Assembly (NCBI GenBank): GCA_016713225.1
Contig: JADJPO010000003.1
Location: forward strand, 310,001 to 374,000
Length of the DNA: 64,000 nucleotides
Direction: 5' to 3'
Source: Kineosporiaceae bacterium
Lineage (GTDB): Bacteria; Actinomycetota; Actinomycetes; Actinomycetales; Kineosporiaceae
A program made the translations under genes and the position numbers. This document shows positions 7,989-17,161 of the stretch, in pieces. The notes beneath the pieces were generated by a model. That model did not search any database. It saw only the letters and a list, made by a program, of their open reading frames with translations, and had not been told where the DNA came from. Positions within the stretch are counted from its first letter, which is position 1, and each line of letters opens with the position of its first letter.

Positions 7989-10757
7989 ATGGCCACCCGT
8001 ACGTCCACGACCAACCGCCCGACGAGCCGGTCCTCGTCCGCCGGTGGGCGGCCTCGGTTGCCTGGCCGGGACCCCGCCACCGGCCGATCGACGACCTCCG
8101 GCGCCGCCCGCGGTAAGAACGGCACCACCGGACGCCGTCCGAGCGGCACCTCGGGGCGCGGCACGCCGCAGCGCCGCCCTCCGGCGCGTCGCCCGGCCAC
8201 CCGGCACCCCCGCCGCCGCACCGGACCCTCGTGGCCGGTCCGCGCGATCAGCTCGATGTGGATGGGCGCTGCCCACCTGCTCGGGGGCGCTGCCCGGCGT
8301 TTCCGAGGCGATCTGCTCGACCTCGACGAGGCCCACCGTCGCGACGGGGTCGGGCTGTTCTACGTCGCCCTCGCGATCGTGGTGGCCGCCGTCGAGTGGT
8401 GGCACCTACCCGGGCCCGTGGCCGGGGTACTGCACACCATCTTCGCCGGCAGCCTCGGCCGAGCGGCGCTCGCGCTGCCCGTCGTCCTGGTCGCCCTCGG
8501 CGTACGCCACATGCGTCAGCCGGACGACACCGACCCGGCGGACGACGCGCTGCGGCGGCTGCAACTGGGCGCGATGATCCTCGGCGGGGCCTCGGCCGGG
8601 CTGCTGCACGTGGCAGCGGGCATCCCGACGCCACCCGAGGGCTCCCCGGCCATGCAGTCCGGTGGCGGCATGATCGGCTACCTGCTGTCCTCACCGACCG
8701 AGGCTGCGGTCACCGTCTGGGTCACCGTGCCGATCCTGGTACTCCTGGCCCTGTTCGGCCTCCTGGTGCTCACCGCGACCCCGATCTACGAGGTGGGCGA
8801 CCGGCTGTGCGCGGCCGGTGACCTGCTCACCGGACGCGCCGGCCCCGTGGTCGAGGACGAGCCGGTCGAGGACGACGGCCCCGCACCGTCCAGCTTCCTG
8901 GCCAAGCGTCGTCGTCGCCCCGGCAAGGCCGCACCCGACGGGTCGCTCGCCGGCGACGAGGCATTCGTCAAGGCCGTGGTGGACGTCGACAAGGCGACCC
9001 CCGGCGCCAAGGTCAGGGCGACCCGCACCGGTGACCCCGAGGACACGATCGTGTTGTCCGGCCCGCGCCCGGGGGAGAAGCGCCCCGTCGCGCCCGGCGT
9101 CCTGGTCGACAGGGCGGTCGAGCACAAGGCACCCCCCGAGCCGCCGCCGACCACGCAGCTGCCACCGCGGGTCGAGCAACTGCTGCTCGGCAACGTCAGC
9201 TATGCCCTGCCGCCCTCGGACCTGCTCACGCCAGGGTCGCCGCCCAAGGCCCGCAGCGCCTCCAACGACAAGGTGGTCGAAGCGCTCACCACCGTCTTCG
9301 AGCAGTTCGAGATCGACGCCCGGGTCACCGGGTTCAGCCGCGGCCCGACCGTGACCCGCTACGAGGTCGAGGTCGGCCCGGCGGTCAAGGTCGAGCGGGT
9401 CACCCAGCTGAGCAAGAACATCTCCTATGCCGTGGCCAGCGCCGATGTCCGGATCCTGTCGCCGATCCCCGGCAAGTCCGCGATCGGTATCGAGATCCCC
9501 AACACCGACCGCGAGACCGTCTCGCTCGGTGACGTGCTGCGCAGCCAGGCGGCGCGTAAGGTCACCCACCCGATGGTGATCGGTGTCGGCAAGGACGTCG
9601 AGGGCGGTTACGTGGTCGCCAACCTCGCCAAGATGCCCCACCTGTTGGTCGCCGGTGCGACCGGTGCCGGTAAGTCCGGCTTCGTGAACTCGATGATCAC
9701 CTCGATCCTGATGCGCTCCACACCGGACGAGGTGCGCATGGTGCTGGTCGACCCCAAGCGGGTGGAACTGTCCATCTACGAAGGCATTCCGCACCTGATC
9801 ACGCCGATCATCACGAGCCCGAAGAAGGCCGCCGAGGCGCTCGGTTGGGTCGTCAAGGAGATGGACGCCCGCTACGACGACCTGGCGGCGTTCGGGTTCA
9901 AGCACATCGACGACTTCAACGCCGCCGTCCGCGCCGGCAAGGTCGTGGTGCCGCCCGGCAGCGAGCGCAAGGTCACGCCCTACCCGTATCTGCTGGTGAT
10001 CGTCGACGAGCTGGCCGACCTGATGATGGTCGCACCGCGTGACGTCGAGGACTCGATCGTGCGCATCACCCAGCTCGCCCGCGCGGCCGGCATCCACCTG
10101 GTGCTGGCCACGCAGCGCCCGAGCGTCGATGTGGTCACCGGCCTGATCAAGGCCAACGTGCCCAGCCGCATGGCCTTCGCCACCAGCTCGGTCACCGACT
10201 CTCGCGTCGTCCTGGACCAGCCCGGCGCCGAGAAGCTGATCGGCCAGGGCGATGCGCTGTTCCTGCCGATGGGTGCCAGCAAGACGGCCCGGGTGCAGGG
10301 CGCCTGGGTCACCGAGTCCGAGATCCGCCAGGTGGTCGAGCACGTCAAGAAGCAGCTCGCGCCCAGCTATCGCGAGGACGTCGCCGCGCCGGTCGTCAAG
10401 AAGCAGGTGGACGACGACATCGGCGACGACCTCGAATTGCTGCTCGCGGCCGCCGAGTTGGTGGTCAACACCCAGTTCGGCTCGACCTCGATGCTGCAGC
10501 GCAAGCTACGGGTCGGATTCGCCAAGGCCGGGCGCCTGATGGACCTGCTGGAGTCGCGCGGCGTGGTCGGCCCGAGCGAGGGCAGCAAGGCGCGCGACGT
10601 CATGGTGCGCCCCGACGACCTGCCGGCAACCCTGGCCTTGATGCGCGGTGAGGATGTTCCCGTCACCATGGACGACGTGAACCCGGACCAGGCTGGCCAC
10701 CCGGACGACGACGCCGGCCGGATCCCCGATGAATGGGAGCCCGGCGATGACCGATAG
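7989..10757 (+). CDS. ftsK: DNA translocase FtsK/SpoIIIE
   Basis: A 922-residue septal DNA pump that clears and resolves chromosomes at division. Order: a basic Arg/Pro/Thr-rich N-terminus (about 1-85), hydrophobic membrane segments (about 115-260), a charged linker, then the motor domain with Walker A GATGAGKSG at about residues 556-564 and Walker B LLVIVDELADLMM. The C-terminal gamma winged helix (ELVVNTQFGSTSMLQRKLRVG) should read polar sequence motifs. ATG 7989 is preferred to an upstream in-frame start at 7965 because the -10 hexamer fits it. Its end overlaps the next gene by 11 bp. Confidence 0.95.
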   Translation: MATRTSTTNRPTSRSSSAGGRPRLPGRDPATGRSTTSGAARGKNGTTGRRPSGTSGRGTPQRRPPARRPATRHPRRRTGPSWPVRAISSMWMGAAHLLGGAARRFRGDLLDLDEAHRRDGVGLFYVALAIVVAAVEWWHLPGPVAGVLHTIFAGSLGRAALALPVVLVALGVRHMRQPDDTDPADDALRRLQLGAMILGGASAGLLHVAAGIPTPPEGSPAMQSGGGMIGYLLSSPTEAAVTVWVTVPILVLLALFGLLVLTATPIYEVGDRLCAAGDLLTGRAGPVVEDEPVEDDGPAPSSFLAKRRRRPGKAAPDGSLAGDEAFVKAVVDVDKATPGAKVRATRTGDPEDTIVLSGPRPGEKRPVAPGVLVDRAVEHKAPPEPPPTTQLPPRVEQLLLGNVSYALPPSDLLTPGSPPKARSASNDKVVEALTTVFEQFEIDARVTGFSRGPTVTRYEVEVGPAVKVERVTQLSKNISYAVASADVRILSPIPGKSAIGIEIPNTDRETVSLGDVLRSQAARKVTHPMVIGVGKDVEGGYVVANLAKMPHLLVAGATGAGKSGFVNSMITSILMRSTPDEVRMVLVDPKRVELSIYEGIPHLITPIITSPKKAAEALGWVVKEMDARYDDLAAFGFKHIDDFNAAVRAGKVVVPPGSERKVTPYPYLLVIVDELADLMMVAPRDVEDSIVRITQLARAAGIHLVLATQRPSVDVVTGLIKANVPSRMAFATSSVTDSRVVLDQPGAEKLIGQGDALFLPMGASKTARVQGAWVTESEIRQVVEHVKKQLAPSYREDVAAPVVKKQVDDDIGDDLELLLAAAELVVNTQFGSTSMLQRKLRVGFAKAGRLMDLLESRGVVGPSEGSKARDVMVRPDDLPATLALMRGEDVPVTMDDVNPDQAGHPDDDAGRIPDEWEPGDDR

Positions 10758-11400
10758 CGGCGCCATCACCTTGCCCGAGCAGGCGCACACCACCGACGTG
10801 GCGCTCGACCTGTTGGTCTGGGACGCGCCCAACATCGACATGACGTTGTCGAACGTGATCGGTGGGCGTCCCACCCCGGCGTCGCGGCCGAGGTTCGACG
10901 CGGTCGCCAAGTGGCTGCTGTCCGGGGCGGGGGACGCCGAGGTCGAGGGCTGCGTGTTCGCCAACGTGCCCCCCGGAACCGCGGTCAACATGCGTGGCTG
11001 GATCGAGGCGATCCGCTCGTTCGGCTACGCGGTCTTCGCCCGGCCCAAGCTCGGCCCCGAGGACGACGTCGACCTCGACATGCTGGCCCACATCGAGCGC
11101 CGTGCGGCGAGCCGGCGACTCCGCCGCCTCGTCGTGGCCAGCGGTGACGGACGCAACTTCCTCGAGCCGCTGGAGCGGCTCGGGCGCCAGGGCGTCGAGA
11201 TCATCGTGATCTCGTTCGCCGAGGTCGCCGGGTACGCCCAGGAGTCGGAGGTGCTGACCTTCCTCGACCTCGAGGACGTGCCGGGGGCCTTCACTCAGCC
11301 GTTGCCCCGGGTCCGCCTGGACAACCTGCCCGAGGGTGGCGCCTGGCTGCCGCCGACCCGCTCGATGCGCTCACTGCTGGACGACCACTCGGGGCACTGA
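10747..11400 (+). CDS. NYN domain-containing protein (PIN-like, LabA/DUF88 type)
   Basis: 217 residues. An N-terminal LLVWDAPNIDMTLSNVIG segment and a later RRLVVASGDGRNFLEPLERL segment supply the spaced acidic residues typical of NYN/PIN-like nuclease folds, so RNA cleavage is possible but unproven. The C-terminal part (about 160-217) has no recognisable domain. ATG 10747 lies inside the 3' end of ftsK, so the two are translationally coupled; rimO follows after 80 bp with its own promoter. Such NYN proteins often sit beside ftsK and rimO in actinobacteria, but a role is not established here. Confidence 0.8.
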   Translation: MTDSGAITLPEQAHTTDVALDLLVWDAPNIDMTLSNVIGGRPTPASRPRFDAVAKWLLSGAGDAEVEGCVFANVPPGTAVNMRGWIEAIRSFGYAVFARPKLGPEDDVDLDMLAHIERRAASRRLRRLVVASGDGRNFLEPLERLGRQGVEIIVISFAEVAGYAQESEVLTFLDLEDVPGAFTQPLPRVRLDNLPEGGAWLPPTRSMRSLLDDHSGH

Positions 11401-11468
11401 ACCGGCACCCCGGCTCACCACGGCCGGCTGTCCGAGCCCTCGGCGGTCTCGCGCCCGTCGTGGAGCAC

Positions 11469-11474
11469 TAGGCT
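11469..11474 (+). promoter_or_regulatory. Leaderless -10 hexamer of rimO
   Basis: TAGGCT followed by exactly 6 nt (GACCCG) and GTG 11481; no ribosome binding site is present. Confidence 0.6.
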
Positions 11475-11480
11475 GACCCG

Positions 11481-12911
11481 GTGTCCGCAGCGGGTCAGGT
11501 CGAGGGCGAGCGCCGCCGCGTGGCGTTGGTGACCCTGGGCTGTGCCCGCAACGAGGTCGATTCCGCCGAACTGGCCGGGCGGCTGGACGCGGCAGGTTGG
11601 CAACTTGTCGATGATGCCGCCGAGGCCGACGTCGCCGTGGTGAACACCTGCGGGTTCGTCGAGCAGGCCAAGAAGGACTCGATCGACACCCTGCTCGAGG
11701 CGGCTGACCTGCGTGACGGGGGCGCCGCGCGCACCCGGGCCGTGGTCGCGGTGGGCTGCCTGGCCGAGCGCTACGGCGCCGAACTCGCCGAACAGTTGCC
11801 CGAGGCGGACGCCGTCCTGGGTTTCGACAGCTACGCCGAGCTCGCCACCCACCTGGACGCCGTCCTGCACGGTGAGCGCCCGGCCTCGCACACGCCGTCC
11901 GACCGGCGGCTGTTGGTGCCGATCAGCCCGCTGGCCCGGTCCGCCACCGACGCCGACGCCCCGGTCGAGCCGGTGATCCGCCACCACGACGGGCGCCCGT
12001 GGGCGCCGCTGAAGATCGCCTCCGGATGTGACCGCCGCTGCGCGTTCTGCGCCATCCCGACGTTCCGGGGCGCGTTCATCTCCCGCAGGCCGACCGACGT
12101 GCTGGCCGAGGCCCGGTGGCTCGGCGAACGCGGCGTGCGCGAACTGCTGCTGGTCAGTGAGAACTCGACCTCCTACGGCAAGGACCTCGGCGACCTGCGC
12201 CTGCTCGAGCGGTTGTTGCCCGAGTTGGCCGCCGTCGAGGGCATCGACCGGGTGCGGGTGTCCTACCTCCAGCCGGCCGAACTGCGCGACGGCCTGGTGG
12301 AGGTGATCGCCGCAACCGACGGCATCGCGCCCTACTTCGACCTGTCCTTCCAGCACGCGGCACCGGCCCTGCTGCGGCGGATGCGCCGGTTCGGGGGGTC
12401 GCAGGACTTCCTCGCCCTGATCGAGCGGATCCGCGCCCTGGCCCCGCAGGCGGGCATCCGCTCGAACGTGATCGTCGGGTTCCCCGGCGAGACCGAGGCC
12501 GACCTCGAGGTGTTGACCGACTTCCTCGAACAGGCCCGGCTCGACGTGGTCGGGGTGTTCGGCTTCTCGCCGGAGGACGGTACCGAGGCCGCCACGTTGG
12601 ACGGCGCCCTGGACGAGGACGAGATCGCCGTGCGGGTGCGTCACGTCAGCGATCTGGTGGAGGAGTTGACCACCCAACGAGCCGAGGACCGGGTCGGCGA
12701 GGCGATCAGCGTGCTGGTCGACGAGCCGGACGAGGGTGATGCCGGCGACGGGCCGGTGGGCCGAGCGGCGCACCAGGGTCCGGATGTCGACGGAACCACG
12801 CGCCTGGTGGACGCCCACGGGGCAGCGGCACGCGTCGTCCCGGGGGATCTGGTGGCGGCCGTGGTGATCGCCGCCGAGGGGGCGGACCTGGTGGCCGAGG
12901 TGCGCCCGTGA
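11481..12911 (+). CDS. rimO: Ribosomal protein S12 methylthiotransferase RimO
   Basis: A radical-SAM enzyme that methylthiolates the conserved Asp of ribosomal protein S12. The 476-residue protein has the N-terminal UPF0004 domain with cluster cysteines (LGCARNEVDS, VNTCGFV, VGCLAERYG), the radical-SAM CxxxCxxC in SGCDRRCAFCAIP near residues 176-188, and a C-terminal TRAM-like region. RIASGC/FRG context distinguishes RimO from MiaB, which is encoded separately at 30.4 kb. Its stop overlaps the pgsA start by 4 bp (GTGA), so the two are one transcript. Confidence 0.94.
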   Translation: MSAAGQVEGERRRVALVTLGCARNEVDSAELAGRLDAAGWQLVDDAAEADVAVVNTCGFVEQAKKDSIDTLLEAADLRDGGAARTRAVVAVGCLAERYGAELAEQLPEADAVLGFDSYAELATHLDAVLHGERPASHTPSDRRLLVPISPLARSATDADAPVEPVIRHHDGRPWAPLKIASGCDRRCAFCAIPTFRGAFISRRPTDVLAEARWLGERGVRELLLVSENSTSYGKDLGDLRLLERLLPELAAVEGIDRVRVSYLQPAELRDGLVEVIAATDGIAPYFDLSFQHAAPALLRRMRRFGGSQDFLALIERIRALAPQAGIRSNVIVGFPGETEADLEVLTDFLEQARLDVVGVFGFSPEDGTEAATLDGALDEDEIAVRVRHVSDLVEELTTQRAEDRVGEAISVLVDEPDEGDAGDGPVGRAAHQGPDVDGTTRLVDAHGAAARVVPGDLVAAVVIAAEGADLVAEVRP

Positions 12912-13552
12912 TCGACCGGGTGGATCCGGTGACCACGCCGTCGCATCCCGAGGCGACCAACTGGAACATCGCCAACCTGCTGACCGGTGTGCGGCTGCTG
13001 CTCGTGCCCTTGTTCGGCTGGCTGCTGCTGCACGAGGACGGCCGATCCGACGCCTGGCGGGGTGCCGCCGCCGCCGTGTTCGTCATCGCGGGACTGACCG
13101 ACCGGTTCGACGGCGAGCTGGCCCGGCGTCGCAACCTGGTGACCGATCTCGGCAAGATCGCCGACCCGATCGCCGACAAGGCCCTGACCGGGACGGCGTT
13201 GGTGGGGTTGTCCGTGCTGGGTCTGCTGCCGTGGTGGGTCACCGCCCTGGTGCTGGTGCGAGAGATCGGCATCACCGTGTTGCGGTTCGTGGTGATCCGG
13301 CACGCCGTGATGCCGGCCGGGCGAGGCGGCAAGGTCAAGACCGCACTGCAGGCCCTCGCCATCACGCTCTACGTGCTGCCGCTACCAGGCGGTTGGCATC
13401 TGATCGCGGTGCTCGCCATGGGGGCAGCGGTGGCGCTGACCCTGGTCACCGGCGCGGACTACCTGGCCAAGGCCGGGCGCCTGGTGGCGACGAGCCAACG
13501 GACCCGGGACCGGCGCGATGCACGGCGCGGGCGACGAGACGAACGGGCCTGA
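12908..13552 (+). CDS. pgsA: CDP-diacylglycerol--glycerol-3-phosphate 3-phosphatidyltransferase
   Basis: Makes phosphatidylglycerol phosphate, the first committed step toward phosphatidylglycerol and cardiolipin. The 214-residue membrane protein carries the CDP-alcohol phosphotransferase signature D-G-x2-A-R-x8-G-x3-D-x3-D in FDGELARRRNLV…GKIADPIAD (about residues 67-90), with the expected catalytic aspartates, and several hydrophobic helices. GTG 12908 overlaps the rimO stop. In related genomes cinA usually follows pgsA; here a two-component system does. Confidence 0.93.
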   Translation: MIDRVDPVTTPSHPEATNWNIANLLTGVRLLLVPLFGWLLLHEDGRSDAWRGAAAAVFVIAGLTDRFDGELARRRNLVTDLGKIADPIADKALTGTALVGLSVLGLLPWWVTALVLVREIGITVLRFVVIRHAVMPAGRGGKVKTALQALAITLYVLPLPGGWHLIAVLAMGAAVALTLVTGADYLAKAGRLVATSQRTRDRRDARRGRRDERA

Positions 13553-13557
13553 TCGCC

Positions 13558-14238
13558 GTGTCGAACGCCCACCCCCTGGTGCTGGTGGTCGAGGACGAGC
13601 CGGCCATCGCCGAGCTGATCCGTGGCGCCCTGGTACGCGAGGGGTTCACCGCCACGATCCACGGCGACGGGGAATCGGCGCTGACCGCGATCGCCCGGGA
13701 TCGCCCCGCCGTGGTGGTGCTCGATGTCGGGCTGCCCGGTCTGCCCGGCACCGAGGTGTGCCGACGCATGCGGGCAGGCGGCGACTGGACGCCCGTGCTG
13801 TTCGTGACCGCCCGCGACGAGGAGGTCGACCGGGTGCTCGGCCTCGAGCTCGGCGCCGACGATTACGTCACCAAACCGTTCAGTCCCCGGGAACTGGTCG
13901 CGCGGGTCAAGGCGGTGCTGCGCCGGGGCGGCTCGGCGGCGATCGAGGCCGCGATCACGGTCGGCGCCCTGGTGCTCGACCCGGCCACCCGGCGGGCCTC
14001 GGCCTCGGGCCTGGGGGTCGACCTGACCACCACCGAGTTCGAGTTGCTGGCGTTCCTGATGCGCCGTCCGGGACGGGTGTTCACCCGCGAGGAGCTGCTC
14101 ACGCAGGTCTGGGGCTACCCCGCCGGGACGCCGACCCGCACCGTCGACGTGCACGTCGCCCAGGTGCGGTCCAAGATCGGGACGGCGGCGCGACTGCGTA
14201 CCGTACGAGGTGTCGGGTATGCCGTCGAGCCCGCCTGA
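13558..14238 (+). CDS. OmpR/PhoB-family response regulator
   Basis: 226 residues: receiver domain with acidic pocket VVEDEP, phosphoacceptor Asp56 in VVVLDVGLPG, the conserved Thr in LFVTARD and Lys in DDYVTKPFSPREL, followed by a C-terminal winged helix (about 130-226, ending TVRGVGYAVEP). GTG 13558, 5 nt after pgsA, is chosen because it begins the receiver fold; an extension upstream would overlap pgsA out of frame. It overlaps its kinase gene by 20 bp, so they form a cognate pair. The stimulus is unknown. Confidence 0.9.
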   Translation: MSNAHPLVLVVEDEPAIAELIRGALVREGFTATIHGDGESALTAIARDRPAVVVLDVGLPGLPGTEVCRRMRAGGDWTPVLFVTARDEEVDRVLGLELGADDYVTKPFSPRELVARVKAVLRRGGSAAIEAAITVGALVLDPATRRASASGLGVDLTTTEFELLAFLMRRPGRVFTREELLTQVWGYPAGTPTRTVDVHVAQVRSKIGTAARLRTVRGVGYAVEPA

Positions 14239-15664
14239 CCGACCTCACCTGCCGGGTTCGCAGGGTGCGCCGGGTTCACAGGGTGCGCCGGGTACCCAGG
14301 GCGCACCGGGTGGGCACGGTGCGCGCTGGTCCTTGCGGCGCCGGGTCGTGGTGCTGGTCTCGGGCGTGGCGCTGGCCGGGTCGCTGATCACCGGTCTGGG
14401 CATGGCGCGCGTGATCGCCCTGGGCAACCGCGATCAGGCCGCCGCCGCGCTGACCCAAGAGGTCGACACCCTGGCGGCACTGGCCGACTCCGGCTCACCG
14501 GCACGGGCGGTGGCACGGCTGAATCGGCTCGATGGCCGGGCCGGCTGGGCCGGTGAGGTGGTCTCACCCGGCCGGGTTCCCAGCACGGCGCCGTTCACCG
14601 CGCAGGACGCGGCGGCTGCCGCGGACGGGGCGCCGGTGATCTCGCGACGCGTCGCGGGCACCGACTGGCTGGTCACCGCCCGCCCGGCCGGACGGCGGAC
14701 CGTGCTGCTGGCCCGCCGGGTGAACGCGGCGACCCAGCTGACCTCTGCCCAGCGGCGGCGGATCCTGTTCGGCGGGCTGCTCGGCCTGCTCGGGGGTGCG
14801 CTGGCCGGTCTCGCGCTGGCGGGCAGCGTCACACGCCCGTTGGAGCGGCTCGCGTCGGGCGCGCGCCGGCTGTCGGCGGGGGAGCGCGACCTGGCGTTGA
14901 CGCCACGGGGGCCGCGTGAGGTGGCCGAGGTGACCGAGGCCCTGAATGCGCTCTCCCGGGCACTCGCGGTCAGCGAGGAGCGTCAGCGCCGGTTCCTGCT
15001 CGCGGTGTCCCACGAGCTGCGGACCCCGCTCACCGCGGTCGCCGGGCACGCCGAGACCCTGGCGGACGGCGTGCTGGCACCGCACGAGATCGCCCCGGCG
15101 GCCGAGGTGATCGTGGCCGAGGCCGGCCGGTTGCAGCGCCGGGTCGAGGATCTGCTCGCGTTGGCCCGGCTCGAGGCGGACGACTTCCGTCTGGTGGCCG
15201 CCCCGGTCGACCTCGGGCAGTTGTTGCGGGCAGCGCAGGCGGCCTTCCTGCCCCGGGCGGCCGCGGCGGGGGTGCACTGCGAGGTCCAGGCACCCCCGAG
15301 CGGGCCCGTGGTGACGACCGACGGCGAACGGGTCCGGCAGGTCATCGACGCGTTGACCGACAATGCCCTGCGGGTGCTGCCGGCCGGCGGCCGGGTGGTT
15401 CTGGCCGTGCTGCCGCTGCCGGGCGGCGTCCGGCTGGAGGTGCGCGACGACGGCCCGGGGCTGTCGGCCGAGGATCGCGCCGTGGCCTTCGACCGAGGGG
15501 TGCTGACCGAGCGCTATCGCGGCGCGCGGCCGGTGGGTTCCGGGGTGGGTCTGGCGTTGGTCGGTGAACTCGCGCGCCGGTTGGGAGGCCGGGCGGTGGC
15601 CGAACCGGCCGCCGAGGGCGGGGTGTGTTTCGCGCTCGAGTTGGCAACCCGAACATTCCCCTGA
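14219..15664 (+). CDS. Sensor histidine kinase with collagen-like N-terminal tail
   Basis: 481 residues. An N-terminal cytoplasmic tail carries a repeated Gly-x-Gln-Gly-Ala-Pro unit (residues 13-34), then a transmembrane helix (about 41-62), an extracytoplasmic sensor of about 115 residues, a second helix (about 180-203), HAMP, the dimerisation box AVSHELRTPLTA with phosphoacceptor His265, and an HATPase domain with N box DNALRV and G boxes DDGPGL and GSGVGLAL. It partners with the response regulator just upstream. Two small exported proteins follow and may be targets or accessory sensors. The start could also be GTG 14210. Confidence 0.9.
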   Translation: MPSSPPDRPHLPGSQGAPGSQGAPGTQGAPGGHGARWSLRRRVVVLVSGVALAGSLITGLGMARVIALGNRDQAAAALTQEVDTLAALADSGSPARAVARLNRLDGRAGWAGEVVSPGRVPSTAPFTAQDAAAAADGAPVISRRVAGTDWLVTARPAGRRTVLLARRVNAATQLTSAQRRRILFGGLLGLLGGALAGLALAGSVTRPLERLASGARRLSAGERDLALTPRGPREVAEVTEALNALSRALAVSEERQRRFLLAVSHELRTPLTAVAGHAETLADGVLAPHEIAPAAEVIVAEAGRLQRRVEDLLALARLEADDFRLVAAPVDLGQLLRAAQAAFLPRAAAAGVHCEVQAPPSGPVVTTDGERVRQVIDALTDNALRVLPAGGRVVLAVLPLPGGVRLEVRDDGPGLSAEDRAVAFDRGVLTERYRGARPVGSGVGLALVGELARRLGGRAVAEPAAEGGVCFALELATRTFP

Positions 15665-15775
15665 CATTTCTCGGTCGGTGCGGACACCTGACCGCGGGAC
15701 GGTTCCGGTGTCGGCGAAACCTCGCCGGCTCGCCGTCCTCGGCTCGCCGGGGACCCGCACCGGAGGACACCCTCG

Positions 15776-16165
15776 ATGCCCACCTTCACCGCTCTCGCCA
15801 TCCCGGCCCTGGCCGCTGCCCTGGTGGCCGGCCCGATCACCGTCGCCGCCGCCGATTCCGCTCCTTCCGGTTCGGCGACCCCCGCACCGTCGGCGTCGGG
15901 GGCGAACGTGATGAGCCGGACCTGCGCGCGCATCGAGACCCGTATCACCCGCGTCGAGCGGGCGACGGCGCGCCTGGCCGGTGATGCCGAGACCAAGGGC
16001 TCGATCGCCCGGGCACAGGCTCGCCTGGCGGCCGCCCGGGCCGCCGGCCACGCCGATGCCGCTCGCCTGCTGGAGAACCGGGTGGCCATCCGCCAGGACC
16101 TGGCCGCCGCCCTGCCCGACATCCTGGCCCGGCTGAAGGACTCGCGGGAGGTGTGCACCAAGTGA
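15776..16165 (+). CDS. Small secreted protein, helical
   Basis: 129 residues with a signal peptide (hydrophobic residues 5-25, Ala-rich cleavage region near AVAAADS) followed by a Ser/Pro/Ala linker and an Ala/Arg-rich segment (about 45-129) likely to form helices or a coiled coil. No family is recognised. It follows the histidine kinase by 111 bp and overlaps a lipoprotein gene by 4 bp. A role as an envelope partner of the two-component system is inference only. Confidence 0.6.
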   Translation: MPTFTALAIPALAAALVAGPITVAAADSAPSGSATPAPSASGANVMSRTCARIETRITRVERATARLAGDAETKGSIARAQARLAAARAAGHADAARLLENRVAIRQDLAAALPDILARLKDSREVCTK

Positions 16166-16482
16166 GCCGCTCGCCCGCCAGCCGGCGTGCCGGGCTCGCG
16201 TCGTCCGTGGTCGTGATCAGTGCCGTGGTGCTGCTGTCCGGATGCGGCCTGCGGGCGGGGCGCACGACCCCGGCATCGGCCGGCAGCACCGCCCCTGGGC
16301 CGTCGGTGCAGGTGAGCGCCCCGGCATCGGTCGAGCCGTCGTCGCTCGGGCAGCCGAGCGGAGCACAGGCCGGGGAGGCCGGATCGGCGGGATCCGCCGG
16401 GCTCGCCCGGGCGGAACAGATCGTCACCGAGGCCGATGCCCTGCTCGCCCGCGCGGAGGCCGAGGCCGCCGGGGATCAGTGA
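16162..16482 (+). CDS. Putative lipoprotein
   Basis: 106 residues starting at GTG 16162, which overlaps the previous stop (GTGA). A hydrophobic stretch ends in the lipobox LLSGC with the lipidated cysteine at residue 28. The mature part is low in complexity (Ala, Gly, Ser, Pro, Glu) with a short charged tail of Ala/Glu repeats. No function can be assigned. It is co-transcribed with the secreted protein before it and probably with the two-component genes. Confidence 0.6.
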   Translation: MSRSPASRRAGLASSVVVISAVVLLSGCGLRAGRTTPASAGSTAPGPSVQVSAPASVEPSSLGQPSGAQAGEAGSAGSAGLARAEQIVTEADALLARAEAEAAGDQ

Positions 16483-16813
16483 GTCACGCCCCGCGGTGGC
16501 ACGGGTGGTATGCACGGGTGGTGAGCACGGGTATTGCGCCCAAGGCGTACAGCTCTTGCCCGCGGAGGGTTCCTGGAACAGGCTGGATGGCACGGTGGTT
16601 CCTGCAGACAGGGTGGTCCCCACGCTGCCCTCGACGCCGCGCCGCCGTGCCTATCCGGGCGCTTGTCGCTACGGCGAGGTACGGTGGGGCTACAGCTGGC
16701 GGCACCGGGGGTCGACGACATGTCGACACAGATGTCAGGCAGATGTCAGGGCATATGTCGAGGCGCCGACCGAGGCGTTGAGCAGGGACGACGAGCGAGA
16801 GGAGGGCGGAACC
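16483..16813 (+). other. Non-coding region upstream of clgR
   Basis: This 331-bp stretch holds no credible gene. It contains short repeats ACGGGTGGT/CACGGGT near 16498-16531 and a run of spaced TGTC elements (ATGTCGACACAGATGTCAGG, then AGATGTCAGGG and ATATGTCG) between about 16721 and 16762, just before clgR. The spaced TGTCA units could be an operator. Confidence 0.4.
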
Positions 16814-17161
16814 GTGGTGTTGTTGCGACAGGAAATCGGTGACGTCCTGCGGGATGCCCGTCGCGAGCAAGGGCGCACGCTGCGCGAGGTCTCCTCCGTG
16901 GCCCGGGTGTCCCTCGGGTATCTGAGTGAGGTCGAGCGGGGCCAGAAGGAGGCGTCCAGCGAGTTGCTGGCCTCCATCTGTGGGGCCCTCGATGTACCGC
17001 TGTCCTCGGTACTGCACCGGGTGAGTCAGCGGGTGGCCCTGGCCGAGGGCCTGACCGAGCGGCTCAGTGATGGGCTGGCCGTCAACGACGTCCACGTTCC
17101 GGACACGGTTCCGGACGATCTCGGCACCGGGATGCCCACCGGGCAGCTCAGCGCCGCCTGA
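16814..17161 (+). CDS. clgR: ClgR-type XRE transcriptional regulator
   Basis: 115 residues with an N-terminal helix-turn-helix (about 10-65) containing GRTLREVSSVARVSLGYLSE and VERGQKEASSELL, essentially diagnostic of actinobacterial ClgR. ClgR activates clp protease and other stress genes and is itself degraded by ClpP. The start is GTG 16814 after a GAGGAGGG ribosome binding site. Position after pgsA and before recA matches the pgsA-clgR-recA order in related genomes. Its end overlaps the convergent glycosylase gene by 14 bp. Confidence 0.87.
   Translation: MVLLRQEIGDVLRDARREQGRTLREVSSVARVSLGYLSEVERGQKEASSELLASICGALDVPLSSVLHRVSQRVALAEGLTERLSDGLAVNDVHVPDTVPDDLGTGMPTGQLSAA

Noticed and set aside
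16650..16700. A ClgR operator (CGCTACGGCG near 16667) ahead of clgR
   Set aside because: The half-site spacing is one base short of the motif I know from Corynebacterium, so the match is too weak to annotate.
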